Shown here in pieces: positions 8,194 to 18,910 of a stretch of 64,000 nt of DNA (within the stretch, counting starts at the first letter, position 1; every line of letters begins with the position of its first letter). Where the stretch lies: positions 744,001 to 808,000 of the forward strand of contig NZ_FNGP01000001.1 of NCBI RefSeq assembly GCF_900103275.1, read 5' to 3'. The position numbers and the translations under genes were made by a program. The notes under the pieces were generated by a model. That model was given only the letters and a program-made list of their open reading frames with translations, did no database searches and was not told the origin of the DNA. The DNA is from Tessaracoccus oleiagri. GTDB lineage: Bacteria > Actinomycetota > Actinomycetes > Propionibacteriales > Propionibacteriaceae.

Positions 8194-10392
8194 ATGGCCG
8201 ATGCCCTGGTGCTCGAAGTGGACGGACCCGACGGCAAGCGAGAGGTGAGGCTCAGCAGCCCCACCAAGGAGCTGTGGCCTGCCCTGACCAAGTCCGACGA
8301 GCACGGCCCGGCCCCCGCGGTGACCAAGAAGGACCTCGCCGACTACCTCCTCGCGGTGGCGGCCCCCTTCCTGCGCCTGAACGGCGACCGCCCGATGACG
8401 CTGCAGCGGTTCCCGGAGGGGGTCGGCGGCGAGGAGTTCTTCAGCAAGCGCCCGCCGCAGGGTGCGCCGTCGTACATCCGACGGGTCATGTGCACCTACC
8501 CGTCGCGCCGGCGCCACGAGCAACTGGCGTTCGACGAGCCGGCCGCGCTCGCGTGGGCGGCGCAGATGGGCACGATCACGTTCCACCCGTGGCCGGTGCG
8601 CACCGCGAACCTCGACAATCCCGACGAGCTGCGCATCGACCTGGACCCGCAGCCCGGCCGCGGGTTCCGCGACGCTGTCGAGGCCGCCTTCGCCCTGCGC
8701 GAGGTGATGGCCGAGGTGGGGCTGAAGGCGTTCGCGAAGACCTCCGGCAACCGCGGCGTCCACGTCTACGCCCGCATCCGCCCGACGCACGAGTTCCAGG
8801 ACGTCCGGCACGGCGTGATCGGCATCGCCCGGGAGCTGGAGCGCCGGCTGCCGGACCTGGTCACCACGTCGTGGTGGAAGGAGGAGCGCGGCGAGCGGGT
8901 GTTCGTCGACTTCAACCAGGCCAACCGCGACCGCACGATCGCCGCCGCGTACTCGCCCCGCCCGCTGGCGTGGGCGCCGGTCTCCACCCCGCTCACCTGG
9001 GAGGAACTCCGCGACGCGGACCCCGCGGCCTTCACCGTCCGCACCGTCCCCGGACTGCTCGCCGACCGACCCTGCCCCTGGACGTCGATCGACGAGGAGC
9101 CCGGCGACGTGGCCGGCGCGCTCGCGCTGTGGGAGGCCGACCTCGAGCGCGGGCTCGGGGAGCTGAACTTCCCGCCCGACTATCCCAAGATGCCCGGCGA
9201 GCCGCCGCGGGTGCCGCCGTCGAAGCGGAAGGCGGACCGGCCCGAGGAGGACTACCTCGCGCCCAAGGCCGAGCGCGACGCGGAGTGGGGCACGCCGATC
9301 ACGCCGCCTTTCGGGCCGATGCTCGCGAAGCTGGTCAAGGACTTCCCGAAGGCGGACGTGCTGTTCGAGCCGAAGTGGGACGGCTTCCGCACGATCATCT
9401 GGCGCTCGGGAGACCGGGTGGAGCTCGGCAGCCGCAACTCGCGCCCGATGACGCGATACTTCCCCGAGCTGGTGGAGGCGGTGAAGGCGAACTTCCCCGA
9501 CCCGTGCGTGATCGACGGCGAGATCGTCCTCGTCGACCCGGACGGCAGCCGCCTCAACTTCGACCTCCTGCAGCAGCGGATCCACCCCGCGGAGTCGCGG
9601 ATCAAGAAGCTCAGCAAGCAGTGGCCCGCGAGCTTCGTCGCCTTCGACCTGCTGGCGCTCGGCAAGACCAACTTCGCCGAGCGGCCGTTCCGGGAGCGAC
9701 GCGAGGCGCTCGTCGAGGCGCTGGCCGTCGTGCGGCCGCCGATCCACCTGACGCAGGCAACCGACGACCGCGAGCTGGCGAAGCAGTGGTTCGAGCAGTT
9801 CGAGGGTGCGGGACTCGACGGGGTGATCGCCAAGCCCCTCGACGAGCCGTACGTCGAGGACAAGCGGGTCATGTGGAAGATCAAGCACGAGCGAACCGCG
9901 GACTGCGTCGTCGCCGGCTACCGGCTGTACAAGGGGGAGACCGACGCGGTCGGGTCGCTGCTGCTCGGCCTCTACGACGAGAACGGCGCGCTCAACTCCG
10001 TCGGTGTTATCGGCGCATTCCCGATGGGCCGCCGTCGGGAGCTGTTCACGGAGCTGCAGCCGCTGGTGACCACGTTCGACGAGCACCCCTGGGCCTGGGC
10101 GGCGCCGGAGGAGACGCCGGAGGACCTGCGCGACCAGCCGGTCCCGCGCACGCCGGGCGCCGCGGCGCACTCCCGGTGGAACGCGAAGAAGGACCTCTCG
10201 TTCACACCGCTCAGCCCGGAGCTCGTCGTCGAGGTCCGCTACGACCACATGGAGGGAGACCGGTTCCGGCACACCGCCCAGTTCGTCCGCTGGCGCCCGG
10301 ACCGGACGCCGGAGTCGTGCACCTACGAGCAGCTCGAGGAGCCGGTGAAGTACAACCTCGCCGACGTGCTCGGCGAACCGCGGGCCGGCTGA
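8194..10392 (+). CDS. ligD: LigD-type DNA repair polymerase-ligase (no 3'-phosphoesterase domain)
   Basis: A 732-residue ATP-dependent DNA ligase fused to a primase-polymerase domain, the arrangement used in bacterial non-homologous end joining. Residues about 15-320 form the polymerase domain, with metal-binding RIDLDP (Asp149, Asp151) and the TSGNRGVHVY segment. Residues about 370-725 form the ligase, with the adenylated Lys394 in EPKWDGFR, DGEIV, and WKIKHERTAD motifs. The 3'-phosphoesterase domain of classic LigD is absent, and no ku gene is visible in the window. The ATG at 8194 was chosen for its leaderless -10 box and because residues upstream have no family match. It ends 16 nt from a convergent gene. 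Confidence 0.88.
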   Translation: MADALVLEVDGPDGKREVRLSSPTKELWPALTKSDEHGPAPAVTKKDLADYLLAVAAPFLRLNGDRPMTLQRFPEGVGGEEFFSKRPPQGAPSYIRRVMCTYPSRRRHEQLAFDEPAALAWAAQMGTITFHPWPVRTANLDNPDELRIDLDPQPGRGFRDAVEAAFALREVMAEVGLKAFAKTSGNRGVHVYARIRPTHEFQDVRHGVIGIARELERRLPDLVTTSWWKEERGERVFVDFNQANRDRTIAAAYSPRPLAWAPVSTPLTWEELRDADPAAFTVRTVPGLLADRPCPWTSIDEEPGDVAGALALWEADLERGLGELNFPPDYPKMPGEPPRVPPSKRKADRPEEDYLAPKAERDAEWGTPITPPFGPMLAKLVKDFPKADVLFEPKWDGFRTIIWRSGDRVELGSRNSRPMTRYFPELVEAVKANFPDPCVIDGEIVLVDPDGSRLNFDLLQQRIHPAESRIKKLSKQWPASFVAFDLLALGKTNFAERPFRERREALVEALAVVRPPIHLTQATDDRELAKQWFEQFEGAGLDGVIAKPLDEPYVEDKRVMWKIKHERTADCVVAGYRLYKGETDAVGSLLLGLYDENGALNSVGVIGAFPMGRRRELFTELQPLVTTFDEHPWAWAAPEETPEDLRDQPVPRTPGAAAHSRWNAKKDLSFTPLSPELVVEVRYDHMEGDRFRHTAQFVRWRPDRTPESCTYEQLEEPVKYNLADVLGEPRAG

Positions 10393-10408
10393 CGTTCCTG
10401 CGCCGGCC

Positions 10409-12766
<2,358 letters not shown>

Positions 12767-12842
12767 GGGACTCCTCAGATCAGAACCGGCACGGAACGCC
12801 CACCGTAGTCCGCCCCGCGCGGACGGCGGACGCCACTTGGGC

Positions 12843-13067
12843 TCAGCTGCCCGACTTGCGGCGGAACTCCCGCTTCCCGCCCACCTGGCCGTGGGCGTGC
12901 GCCTGGCCGCGGTCCGCATGGGTGCCGGGGCGTCCACCGTGCTCGGCCGCCTTCTTCCGCTCCAGCGCCTGGCGCATGGCTTCCTTGGGATCGAGCGGCG
13001 CCTCCCGCTCGGGCTGGCTGCCCGCGTCGGGCTCCTGCGGGACGTCGTCGGGCTTGGGCTCGGTCAT
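12843..13067 (-). CDS. Small basic-tailed protein, DUF5302-like
   Basis: A 74-residue protein with an acidic, Pro-rich front (TEPKPDDVPQEPDAG), a short helix DPKEAMRQALERKKA and a His/Gly/Arg-rich tail ending KREFRRKSGS. This resembles the actinobacterial DUF5302 family (from memory), whose role is unknown. TACGCT sits 6 nt before the ATG on the minus strand, so it is probably read from its own leaderless promoter. Confidence 0.65.
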   Translation of the reverse strand: MTEPKPDDVPQEPDAGSQPEREAPLDPKEAMRQALERKKAAEHGGRPGTHADRGQAHAHGQVGGKREFRRKSGS

Positions 13068-13073
13068 CTGCCC

Positions 13074-13079
13074 AGCGTA
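13074..13079 (-). promoter_or_regulatory. -10 box for leaderless transcript (DUF5302-like gene)
   Basis: TACGCT on the minus strand, 6 nt before the ATG at 13067, no ribosome site. Confidence 0.5.
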
Positions 13080-13123
13080 CGGGGAGGGCTGCCCGCGCGT
13101 AAACAGTGAGGCGGATTCACCGC

Positions 13124-13168
13124 AAGGATCCTGATTACCGTGGTCCAGGCAACGGAAATCAGGATCTT
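13124..13168 (-). terminator. Long hairpin downstream of the hydrolase gene
   Basis: Near-perfect inverted repeat: AAGGATCCTGATTACCGT against ACGGAAATCAGGATCTT, about 16 paired bases around an 11-nt loop. It lies 14 nt beyond the stop of the alpha/beta hydrolase and upstream of the DUF5302-like promoter, so it probably separates the two units. Confidence 0.55.
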
Positions 13169-13181
13169 TGGCGCCCGGCGG

Positions 13182-14114
13182 TCAGGCTCCGACGCGTGCG
13201 ACGAGCCAGTCTCCGACGATTCGCAGCAGCTCCGGGTCGGTGGGCTGCTTGGCGAGCTTCTTGTAGTTCGACAGCGACGGCTTGCCCGGCTCGTTGCGGA
13301 GGAGGTGCGTGAGGTCGTCGGGGCGGCGCGTCTCCACGGGGCCGGTAACGAGGTCGCGGATGATCGCCAGGTCGTCGGGGTTGACCTGGATGTCCTTCCC
13401 GCCGGTGACGGCGAGCACCGGGACGGTGATGCGACGCAGGTCCCCACGCGGGTCGTGGGCGAGGAACTCCCGCTGCCACTTGGCGTTCGCCTTCTGCAGC
13501 TGGATGCGGGCGACATCGGTGGTGGTGGCCTTGATCTTCGCGACAGCCTTGCGCTGCAGCTTTGGGATGTCGAGACGGAACAGCTTCAGCAGCCGCTTCG
13601 TGAACGGCGCCATCGACTCGCTGATCTGCACACCCTGCCAGAACATGGTCTCCTCGCCGGTGGTGCCGGGCGCCGCCAGCAGCACGGCGCCGGCCAGTTC
13701 CGGGTGCCGGGCCGCGAGCAGGGTGGCGTGCATGGCGCCCTCGCTGTGGCCGACGACGAACAGCGGCACGCCGGGCAACTGTCGGCCGAGCTCCGCGAGC
13801 GCCGCCTCGGCGTCGTCGGTGTTGTCGCGGAAGCCGGTCTCGAGGAAGGAGCCGGTCGACTCGCCCACGCCGCGCTTGTCGTACCGCAGCGACGCGAACC
13901 CGCGGCCCGCCAGCGACTCGGCGAGGTGCCGGGTCACGCTGATGGGGAGCTTGCGGTGGTCACTGTCGCGGTCCACCTCGCCCGAGCCGGGGATGAGAAG
14001 GGCGGCGCCGACGGGCGGGACGGCAGGCATCTCGAGGGTGCCTGCAAGGGTGGCGCGCCCGGAGGTGAAGCTGATGGGGGTCTCGGCTGCGAGCCGTGCG
14101 GACTCTGTGTGCAT
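13182..14114 (-). CDS. Alpha/beta hydrolase
   Basis: A 310-residue soluble alpha/beta hydrolase. The oxyanion region IPGSGEVDRD, the RYDKRGVGES strand-loop, and the nucleophile elbow GHSEG (Ser near residue 148) are clear, followed by a lid rich in basic residues (about 190-235) and the acid/histidine region around VTGGKDIQVNP. AAAGGA precedes the ATG. It follows an ArsR-like regulator on the same strand with a palindrome-rich gap, so its expression is probably controlled by that regulator. Substrate is unknown; related proteins are esterases or peptidase-like hydrolases. Confidence 0.82.
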   Translation of the reverse strand: MHTESARLAAETPISFTSGRATLAGTLEMPAVPPVGAALLIPGSGEVDRDSDHRKLPISVTRHLAESLAGRGFASLRYDKRGVGESTGSFLETGFRDNTDDAEAALAELGRQLPGVPLFVVGHSEGAMHATLLAARHPELAGAVLLAAPGTTGEETMFWQGVQISESMAPFTKRLLKLFRLDIPKLQRKAVAKIKATTTDVARIQLQKANAKWQREFLAHDPRGDLRRITVPVLAVTGGKDIQVNPDDLAIIRDLVTGPVETRRPDDLTHLLRNEPGKPSLSNYKKLAKQPTDPELLRIVGDWLVARVGA

Positions 14115-14134
14115 GGGGTTCCTTTCGGTATCTC

Positions 14135-14176
14135 CATTGTTATCAATAATGAGACTGTTGTCAATACTGATATCAG
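14135..14176 (-). promoter_or_regulatory. AT-rich operator-like block between regulator and hydrolase
   Basis: Contains ATTGTTATCAAT (ATTG/CAAT arms), a related TTGTCAATA, and the perfect palindrome CTGATATCAG (14167-14176), which overlaps the regulator stop codon. The AT-rich character and nested symmetry between an HTH gene and its neighbour suggest binding by that regulator. Confidence 0.5.
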
Positions 14177-14727
14177 TCGTCCGTGGGCTGTGCGCGGTCG
14201 AGGGTCATGATCGTCGAGAGCAAGCGACGTTTCCGTCCGCGCCCCGGCTGGTTGTGGGCACGCCTCGCCACCTCCGCGCGGAGGTCCTCGACCAGCTTGT
14301 CGAGTTCCTCGTCGGTGAGCCACAGGGCGGCCTGGCGGTAGCCGATCCGATCCCGGTAGAGGTCGACGTCGCCCGTCCTGGTGTAGGCTTCGAAGGTCGC
14401 GAGCAGCCCGGAGACGAACGCGGCGAACGCCTGGCGGTGCTCGTCGGGCGTCATCTTCGCGAGCTCCTCGGGAGAGAGCTGCGAGGCCTCGACGTGGAGC
14501 TCGTAGGTCCGCTCCACCGCGCCCCGGATGCGACGCTCGCCCACCACGTCGAGGATGCCGGCCTCGGCGAGGGTGGCCACCTGCCGGTAGAGCGTGGCGG
14601 TGGTGACGTCGTCGAGTTCCTTGGCGATCTGCCCGGTGGTGAGCCGGCGTCCGCCGAGCAGCGTCTGGATGATGCGGAGGCGAACGGGGTGCAGGACCAG
14701 GTGGGCGGTGCTCTCGGTGCGGGCCAT
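14173..14727 (-). CDS. ArsR-like helix-turn-helix regulator
   Basis: A 184-residue protein. Residues about 8-75 form a winged helix (LHPVRLRIIQTLLGGRRLTTG, then TTATLYRQVATLAEAGIL as recognition helix) of the ArsR/YdfH type with no metal-binding cysteines. The C-terminal half is helical (MTPDEHRQAFAAFVSGLLATF, LTDEELDKLVEDLRAEV) and may dimerise or bind a ligand. It lies directly upstream of the alpha/beta hydrolase on the same strand and probably regulates it. GAAGAT lies 6 nt before the ATG, so it may also be leaderless. Confidence 0.82.
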   Translation of the reverse strand: MARTESTAHLVLHPVRLRIIQTLLGGRRLTTGQIAKELDDVTTATLYRQVATLAEAGILDVVGERRIRGAVERTYELHVEASQLSPEELAKMTPDEHRQAFAAFVSGLLATFEAYTRTGDVDLYRDRIGYRQAALWLTDEELDKLVEDLRAEVARRAHNQPGRGRKRRLLSTIMTLDRAQPTDD

Positions 14728-14825
14728 GGCGGTATCTTCTCATTCTTGAGTACATTCGCAGGCATACCGGACTCGCGGATCCCGGAGTAGCGTGGAACGG
14801 GCGGATTCACGGAAGGACTCGACCA

Positions 14826-15254
14826 ATGTCGAACAGCGAGAAGAGCCGAACGAAGCTGCTCGCCGGTGGCAACCCCCAGATCCCGAAGGGCGAAGGGGAT
14901 CAGCCGGTGCAGGCCTACATCGCGGCCATGCCGGGCTGGAAACGCGACGTGGGGAGGCGCCTCGACGACCTCGTCTCGCGCGCGGTCGCCTCGGTGCGGA
15001 AGGCGGTGAAGTGGAATCAGCCGTTCTACGGGGCCGACGACGAGGGCTGGTTCCTCTCGTTCCGCTGCTACACCGACTACGTCCAGGTGCAGTTCCTGAG
15101 GGGCACGTCACTCGACCCGATGCCGCCGAAGCCCTCGAAGCACGACGAGGTACGCTACCTCGACATCCGCGAGGACGACGACCGGGACGAGCTCGACGAG
15201 CAACTGCGGGCCTGGATCGAGCAGGCGAGCGTGCTTCCGAGCGTGGCGATGTGA
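14826..15254 (+). CDS. DUF1801 domain protein
   Basis: A 142-residue single-domain protein. The run VQAYIAAMPGWKRDVGRRLDDL, then VRKAVKWNQPFYG, WFLSFRCYTDYVQVQF and VRYLDIREDDD, is the typical DUF1801 (YdhG/YjhX-like fold) progression. Function in this family is not established. GGAAGGA lies 8 nt before the ATG, so unlike many neighbours this gene has a normal ribosome site. It converges on the CDP-alcohol transferase gene. Confidence 0.8.
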   Translation: MSNSEKSRTKLLAGGNPQIPKGEGDQPVQAYIAAMPGWKRDVGRRLDDLVSRAVASVRKAVKWNQPFYGADDEGWFLSFRCYTDYVQVQFLRGTSLDPMPPKPSKHDEVRYLDIREDDDRDELDEQLRAWIEQASVLPSVAM

Positions 15255-15260
15255 GCCCTC

Positions 15261-15839
15261 TCAGCCACTCGCCGACGGGGCCACTGCGGCCCGTCGCTCG
15301 AGATGCCTGATGTCGCGCGCGAACGAGAACACCAGCAGCGCCAGGGCGACGGCCGTCGCGGCCTGCCCCACGGGCACCGCAACCGGCGGGGCCAGCGCGA
15401 CGGCCAGCGCCACCGCCTGCAGGGCGGCGATCACCCGTCGCGACTGCCGGAAGGGGAGCGCCCCGCGCCACGCCGGACGCAGTAGCGCCCCCAGCCAGAA
15501 GAGGTAGCGGGCCAACCCGATCAGGAGCGCCCAGGGCGCGAACGGCGCGACCGCGAGCGAGACCACGAGCACGACGGCGGAATCCGTCTCCATGTCGAAC
15601 CGGGCGCCCCTTGCGGTCGCCGTGCCGGTGCGGCGAGCGACCGCGCCGTCGACGGCGTCGAGGGCGAACGTCGGGACCAGGACAGCGAACAGCCACCACG
15701 AGCGCTCGGGCAGCAGGCCGAGCAACGTGAGTACCACCAGCAGTGCGACGACCACCCCCAGCCCTGCGCGGAGCAGCGTGACCTTGTCGGCCGGCGTCAA
15801 GGGCGCCGGCCGCCTCCTCGCGACTGCTTCACGGGTCAT
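15261..15839 (-). CDS. CDP-alcohol phosphatidyltransferase family protein
   Basis: A 192-residue membrane enzyme. The family signature DG-xx-AR-x8-G-xxx-D-xxx-D is matched exactly by DGAVARRTGTATARG followed by ARFDMETD, near residues 64-86. Five or six hydrophobic helices surround it. Such enzymes transfer a phosphatidyl or related group from a CDP-alcohol to an alcohol acceptor in phospholipid or phospho-polyol lipid synthesis. The acceptor (inositol, glycerol-phosphate, other) cannot be told from this sequence, and no pathway neighbours help. Confidence 0.85.
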   Translation of the reverse strand: MTREAVARRRPAPLTPADKVTLLRAGLGVVVALLVVLTLLGLLPERSWWLFAVLVPTFALDAVDGAVARRTGTATARGARFDMETDSAVVLVVSLAVAPFAPWALLIGLARYLFWLGALLRPAWRGALPFRQSRRVIAALQAVALAVALAPPVAVPVGQAATAVALALLVFSFARDIRHLERRAAVAPSASG

Positions 15840-16016
15840 GGGTGCCCCATCGCCTCATGATCGCATCGACGTCGCGCTTGCGGTGCCCACGAGTGACATC
15901 GCCGTGATCGCCCTTGTCGCGACGCGTTCCATGCCATCATCGGACCGGACGCCGACCACGGGGGTCGGCGCGCTGCCTCGTCGAAGAGGCGGCCGAGGCG
16001 AAGAAGGAGCCTGGAA

Positions 16017-16757
16017 GTGGCGAAGGTCATGCTGGTCGGCGAGTCGTGGTCGGTGACCTCGATCCACGCCAAGGGGTTCGACACGTTCACGACGGTCGAG
16101 TACGCCGAGGGCGGTGCGGCGCTCATCAAGGCGCTGGAGGACGAGGGCCACGAGGTGTCGTACATGCCCTCCCACGTCGCGGCCACCGAATTCCCGTCGA
16201 CGGTGGAGGGCCTGTCGGCGGTCGACGTCGTCCTGCTGAGCGACATCGGCTCCAACACGCTGCTCCTCCCGCACGCCACCTTCATCAAGGGCCAGGTCAT
16301 GCCGAACCGGCTGGAGGTGCTGGCCGAGTGGGTCCGCGGCGGGGGCGGCTTCGCGATGATCGGCGGCTACATGACCTTCCAGGGCATCGAGGCCAAGGCC
16401 AACTACAAGAACACCGTCGTGGCGGAAGTCCTGCCCGTCACCATGCTCGACGGCGACGACCGCGTCGAGACGCCCCAAGGGGTCGTGCCAGCGGTGGCGG
16501 GGGAGCATGCCATCGTCGACGGTTTGTCGTTCGACGCGCCCCTGCTCGGCTACCAGCGCCTCGTCGCCCGGGACGACGCGGAGGTGCTGCTGACCGTCGG
16601 AGAGGACCCGCTCCTCGTGCTCGGCGAGGTGGGCTCCGGCCGCACCTGCGCCTACGCCAGCGACATCGGTCCTCACTGGGCGCCGGCCGAGTTCACCGAC
16701 CAGGAGAGCTTCCGCAAGGTGTGGGGCCGCACTGTCGACTGGCTGGCGGGGGAGTAA
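16017..16757 (+). CDS. GATase1-like / STM3548-type protein (glutamine amidotransferase fold)
   Basis: A 246-residue protein with VMLVGESWSVTSIHAKGFDTF at the start, an internal GGGGFAMIGGYMTFQG segment and a C-terminal DIGPHWAPAEF. These are typical of the PF07090-type amidotransferase-like family related to ThuA. The nucleophile Cys of classical amidotransferases is not at the expected GG(F/Y) position, so enzymatic glutaminase activity is doubtful. The GTG start at 16017 has AAGGAG 7 nt upstream. It lies 42 nt before a gamma-glutamyltransferase-family gene and may be cotranscribed with it. The biological role is unknown. Confidence 0.75.
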   Translation: MAKVMLVGESWSVTSIHAKGFDTFTTVEYAEGGAALIKALEDEGHEVSYMPSHVAATEFPSTVEGLSAVDVVLLSDIGSNTLLLPHATFIKGQVMPNRLEVLAEWVRGGGGFAMIGGYMTFQGIEAKANYKNTVVAEVLPVTMLDGDDRVETPQGVVPAVAGEHAIVDGLSFDAPLLGYQRLVARDDAEVLLTVGEDPLLVLGEVGSGRTCAYASDIGPHWAPAEFTDQESFRKVWGRTVDWLAGE

Positions 16758-16799
16758 CCCGCGCGGCGCACCAGAAGTAGTGGTTGAGTGGGGTGCACC

Positions 16800-18584
16800 A
16801 TGACTGGCTTCACCACGCGCCCCACCCTCACCGGCACCTTCGGCATGGTGTCGAGCACGCACTGGATCGCGTCGCAGACCGCGATGGCGATCCTCGAACA
16901 GGGCGGCAACGCATTCGACGCGACCGTCGCGGGCGGCTTCGTGCTGCACCTCGTCGAGCCGCACCTCAACGGGCCCGGCGGCGACCTCCCGGCGATCATC
17001 ACCACCGCCGACGACCCAACCCCGGTCGTGCTCTGCGGTCAGGGCCCGGCACCATCCGGCGCGACCCCCGAGCACTTCGCCGGGCTCGGCATGGACCGCG
17101 TTCCCGGCGCCGGCCCGCTCGCCGCCGCGCTCCCCGGCGCCGTCGACGCCTGGCTGCTGCTCCTGCGCGACCACGGCACCATGACCCCCGCGCAGGTCCT
17201 CGCGCCCGCCCAGCACTACGCCCGCCACGGCCACCCGCTCGTCCCGCGCATCGGCCAGACCGTCGCGCTCGTCCGCGAACTCTTCGAGTCCGACTGGACC
17301 ACCTCCGCCGACCTCTGGCTCCGCGACGGCCGCCCGCCCGGCCCCGGCGAGTTGTTCCGCAACCCCGCTTGGGCCGACACCCTCGACCGACTCGTCGCCG
17401 CCTCCGAGGCGAGCGCGTCCCGGGAAGCGGGCATCGACGCGGTCCGTGCGGCCTGGTCCGAGGGCTTCGTTGCCGACGCCATCGACGCCTTCAGCCGGCG
17501 CGCGTTCCGGCACTCCGACGGGACGGTCGCGCCCGGGCTGGTGACCGGCCAGGACCTCGCCGACTACCGCGCCTCGTGGGAGCCGGCGGTCGTCGCCGAG
17601 TACCGCGGAAACACCGTCGCCAAGACCGCAGCCTGGGGGCAGGGGCCGGCGCTGCTGCAGGTGCTGGGCATGCTCGACGCGCTGGGGGATCCGCCGGACC
17701 TCGACACTGCCGACGGCGTGCACGTCGTCGCCGAGGCGTGGAAGCTCGCGATGGCCGACCGCGAGGCGTGGTTCGGCGACTCCGGCGACGAACCCGTCCC
17801 GCTCGACGACCTCCTCGCCCCCGCCTACCTCGCCCAGCGCGCGTCGCTGATCGGCCACGAGGCGGACGCGACGGTGCGGCCCGGCTCCCCGGGCGGCCGC
17901 CGGCCGCGTATGGCGGCGCTCGCATCCGAGACCGCACTGCCCGACGGGGTGGGCCCGGCCGTGGGGGAGCCGACCGTCACCCGCGAGGGTGAGACCCGCG
18001 GCGACACCTGCCACATCGACGTCGTCGACCGGTGGGGCAACATGATCTCCGCCACCCCCAGCGGCGGCTGGCTGCAGTCGTCGCCGGTGATCCCGGAGCT
18101 CGGCTTCCCGCTCGGCAGCCGGCTGCAGATGATGTGGCTGGAGCAGGGGCTGCCGTCGTCGCTGCGCCCCGGCCGCCGGCCCCGGACCACGCTCACGCCC
18201 ACCCTCGTCCTTCGCGACGAGGTGCCCCGCCTCGCCTGCGGGTCACCCGGGGGCGACCAGCAGGACCAGTGGCAGTCGCTGTTCCTGCTGCGGCACCTCA
18301 CCGGCGGTGAGTCGCTGCAGGAGGCAATCGACGCGCCGGCGTTCCACACGACGAGCTTCCCCGGCTCGTTCTACCCGCGGGTGGTGGAGCCGGGGGTGCT
18401 CGTCGCGGAGGACCGGCTGGGGGCTGCCGTCCTCGACGAGCTGCGCGGGCGGGGGCATCTCGTCGTGGAGCAGGGGCCGTGGACGCTGGGGCGGATGTGC
18501 GCCGTCGCCCGCGACCCGGAGTCTGGCTTGCTGAGTGCGGCGGCGAACCCCCGCGGGATGCAGGGGTACGCCGTCGGGCGCTGA
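16800..18584 (+). CDS. Gamma-glutamyltranspeptidase-family protein
   Basis: A 594-residue Ntn-hydrolase. MVSSTHWIASQTAMAILEQG and GGNAFDATVAGGF match the family start, and RGDTCHIDVVD gives the autoprocessing/catalytic Thr of the small subunit near residue 402, followed by GGWLQSSPVI. There is no signal peptide, so it would act in the cytoplasm, unlike secreted GGTs, as seen for GGT-like acylases. ATG at 16800 is preferred; a GTG at 16788 is possible. It could remove gamma-glutamyl or acyl groups from small molecules; the adjacent amidotransferase-like gene hints at a shared glutamine- or amide-related substrate, which is inference. Confidence 0.85.
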   Translation: MTGFTTRPTLTGTFGMVSSTHWIASQTAMAILEQGGNAFDATVAGGFVLHLVEPHLNGPGGDLPAIITTADDPTPVVLCGQGPAPSGATPEHFAGLGMDRVPGAGPLAAALPGAVDAWLLLLRDHGTMTPAQVLAPAQHYARHGHPLVPRIGQTVALVRELFESDWTTSADLWLRDGRPPGPGELFRNPAWADTLDRLVAASEASASREAGIDAVRAAWSEGFVADAIDAFSRRAFRHSDGTVAPGLVTGQDLADYRASWEPAVVAEYRGNTVAKTAAWGQGPALLQVLGMLDALGDPPDLDTADGVHVVAEAWKLAMADREAWFGDSGDEPVPLDDLLAPAYLAQRASLIGHEADATVRPGSPGGRRPRMAALASETALPDGVGPAVGEPTVTREGETRGDTCHIDVVDRWGNMISATPSGGWLQSSPVIPELGFPLGSRLQMMWLEQGLPSSLRPGRRPRTTLTPTLVLRDEVPRLACGSPGGDQQDQWQSLFLLRHLTGGESLQEAIDAPAFHTTSFPGSFYPRVVEPGVLVAEDRLGAAVLDELRGRGHLVVEQGPWTLGRMCAVARDPESGLLSAAANPRGMQGYAVGR

Positions 18585-18594
18585 CGCGGACGGC

Positions 18595-18774
18595 TCAGGC
18601 GGCCGCTGCCACCGGTGGGCACTGCCCGGTGGCGCAGGTGCGCTCTGCCCGCGAGCGGGCGAGGTGCTCGAGGCGGTCGCGCCGCTCGCGCCGGTCGAGG
18701 TGGCGCTCCTCGGCGGTGGCGAGGCGCTCGTCGTGGATGGTGAACATGAGTGAAGGGTCGACGGGATTGAGCAT
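18595..18774 (-). CDS. 59-residue Arg-rich protein with a C-terminal cysteine pair
   Basis: A short gene with an ideal AGGAG site 6-7 nt before the ATG. The protein begins MLNPVDPSLMFTIHDERLAT, continues as a charged helix rich in Arg and Glu (about residues 20-45), and ends with CATGQCPP and an Ala run. CxxxxC spacing could bind metal or form a disulfide. It is preceded by overlapping palindromes at 18833-18866, so it is probably the regulated product of its own promoter. No family is recognised. Support is the ribosome site, the upstream operator and the absence of any gene on the other strand. Confidence 0.6.
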   Translation of the reverse strand: MLNPVDPSLMFTIHDERLATAEERHLDRRERRDRLEHLARSRAERTCATGQCPPVAAAA

Positions 18775-18832
18775 GGTCTGCTCCTAGTGGATGCTGCGCG
18801 GATCAGTTCGGGGTCGCCAGTAGCGACAGGTC

Positions 18833-18866
18833 ATGCAGAGATCTCTATGCAAAGATAACTCTGCAT
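18833..18866 (-). promoter_or_regulatory. Overlapping palindromes upstream of the 59-residue protein
   Basis: ATGCAGAG (18833-18840) and CTCTGCAT (18859-18866) form an 8-bp inverted repeat, with the inner palindrome AGAGATCTCT and a further ATGCAAAG between them. Nested ATGC-centred symmetry resembles PadR- or MerR-type operators. No such regulator is adjacent. Confidence 0.5.
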
Positions 18867-18910
18867 CCGGGGAAGCGCAAGACCTTGAGGCAGCCAATCT
18901 GTGTCAGGCG

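Noticed and set aside
7900-10272. 790-codon open frame antisense to the LigD gene
   Set aside because: A typical high-G+C shadow frame rich in Arg, Leu, Val and Asp without any domain; the opposite strand has a complete LigD.
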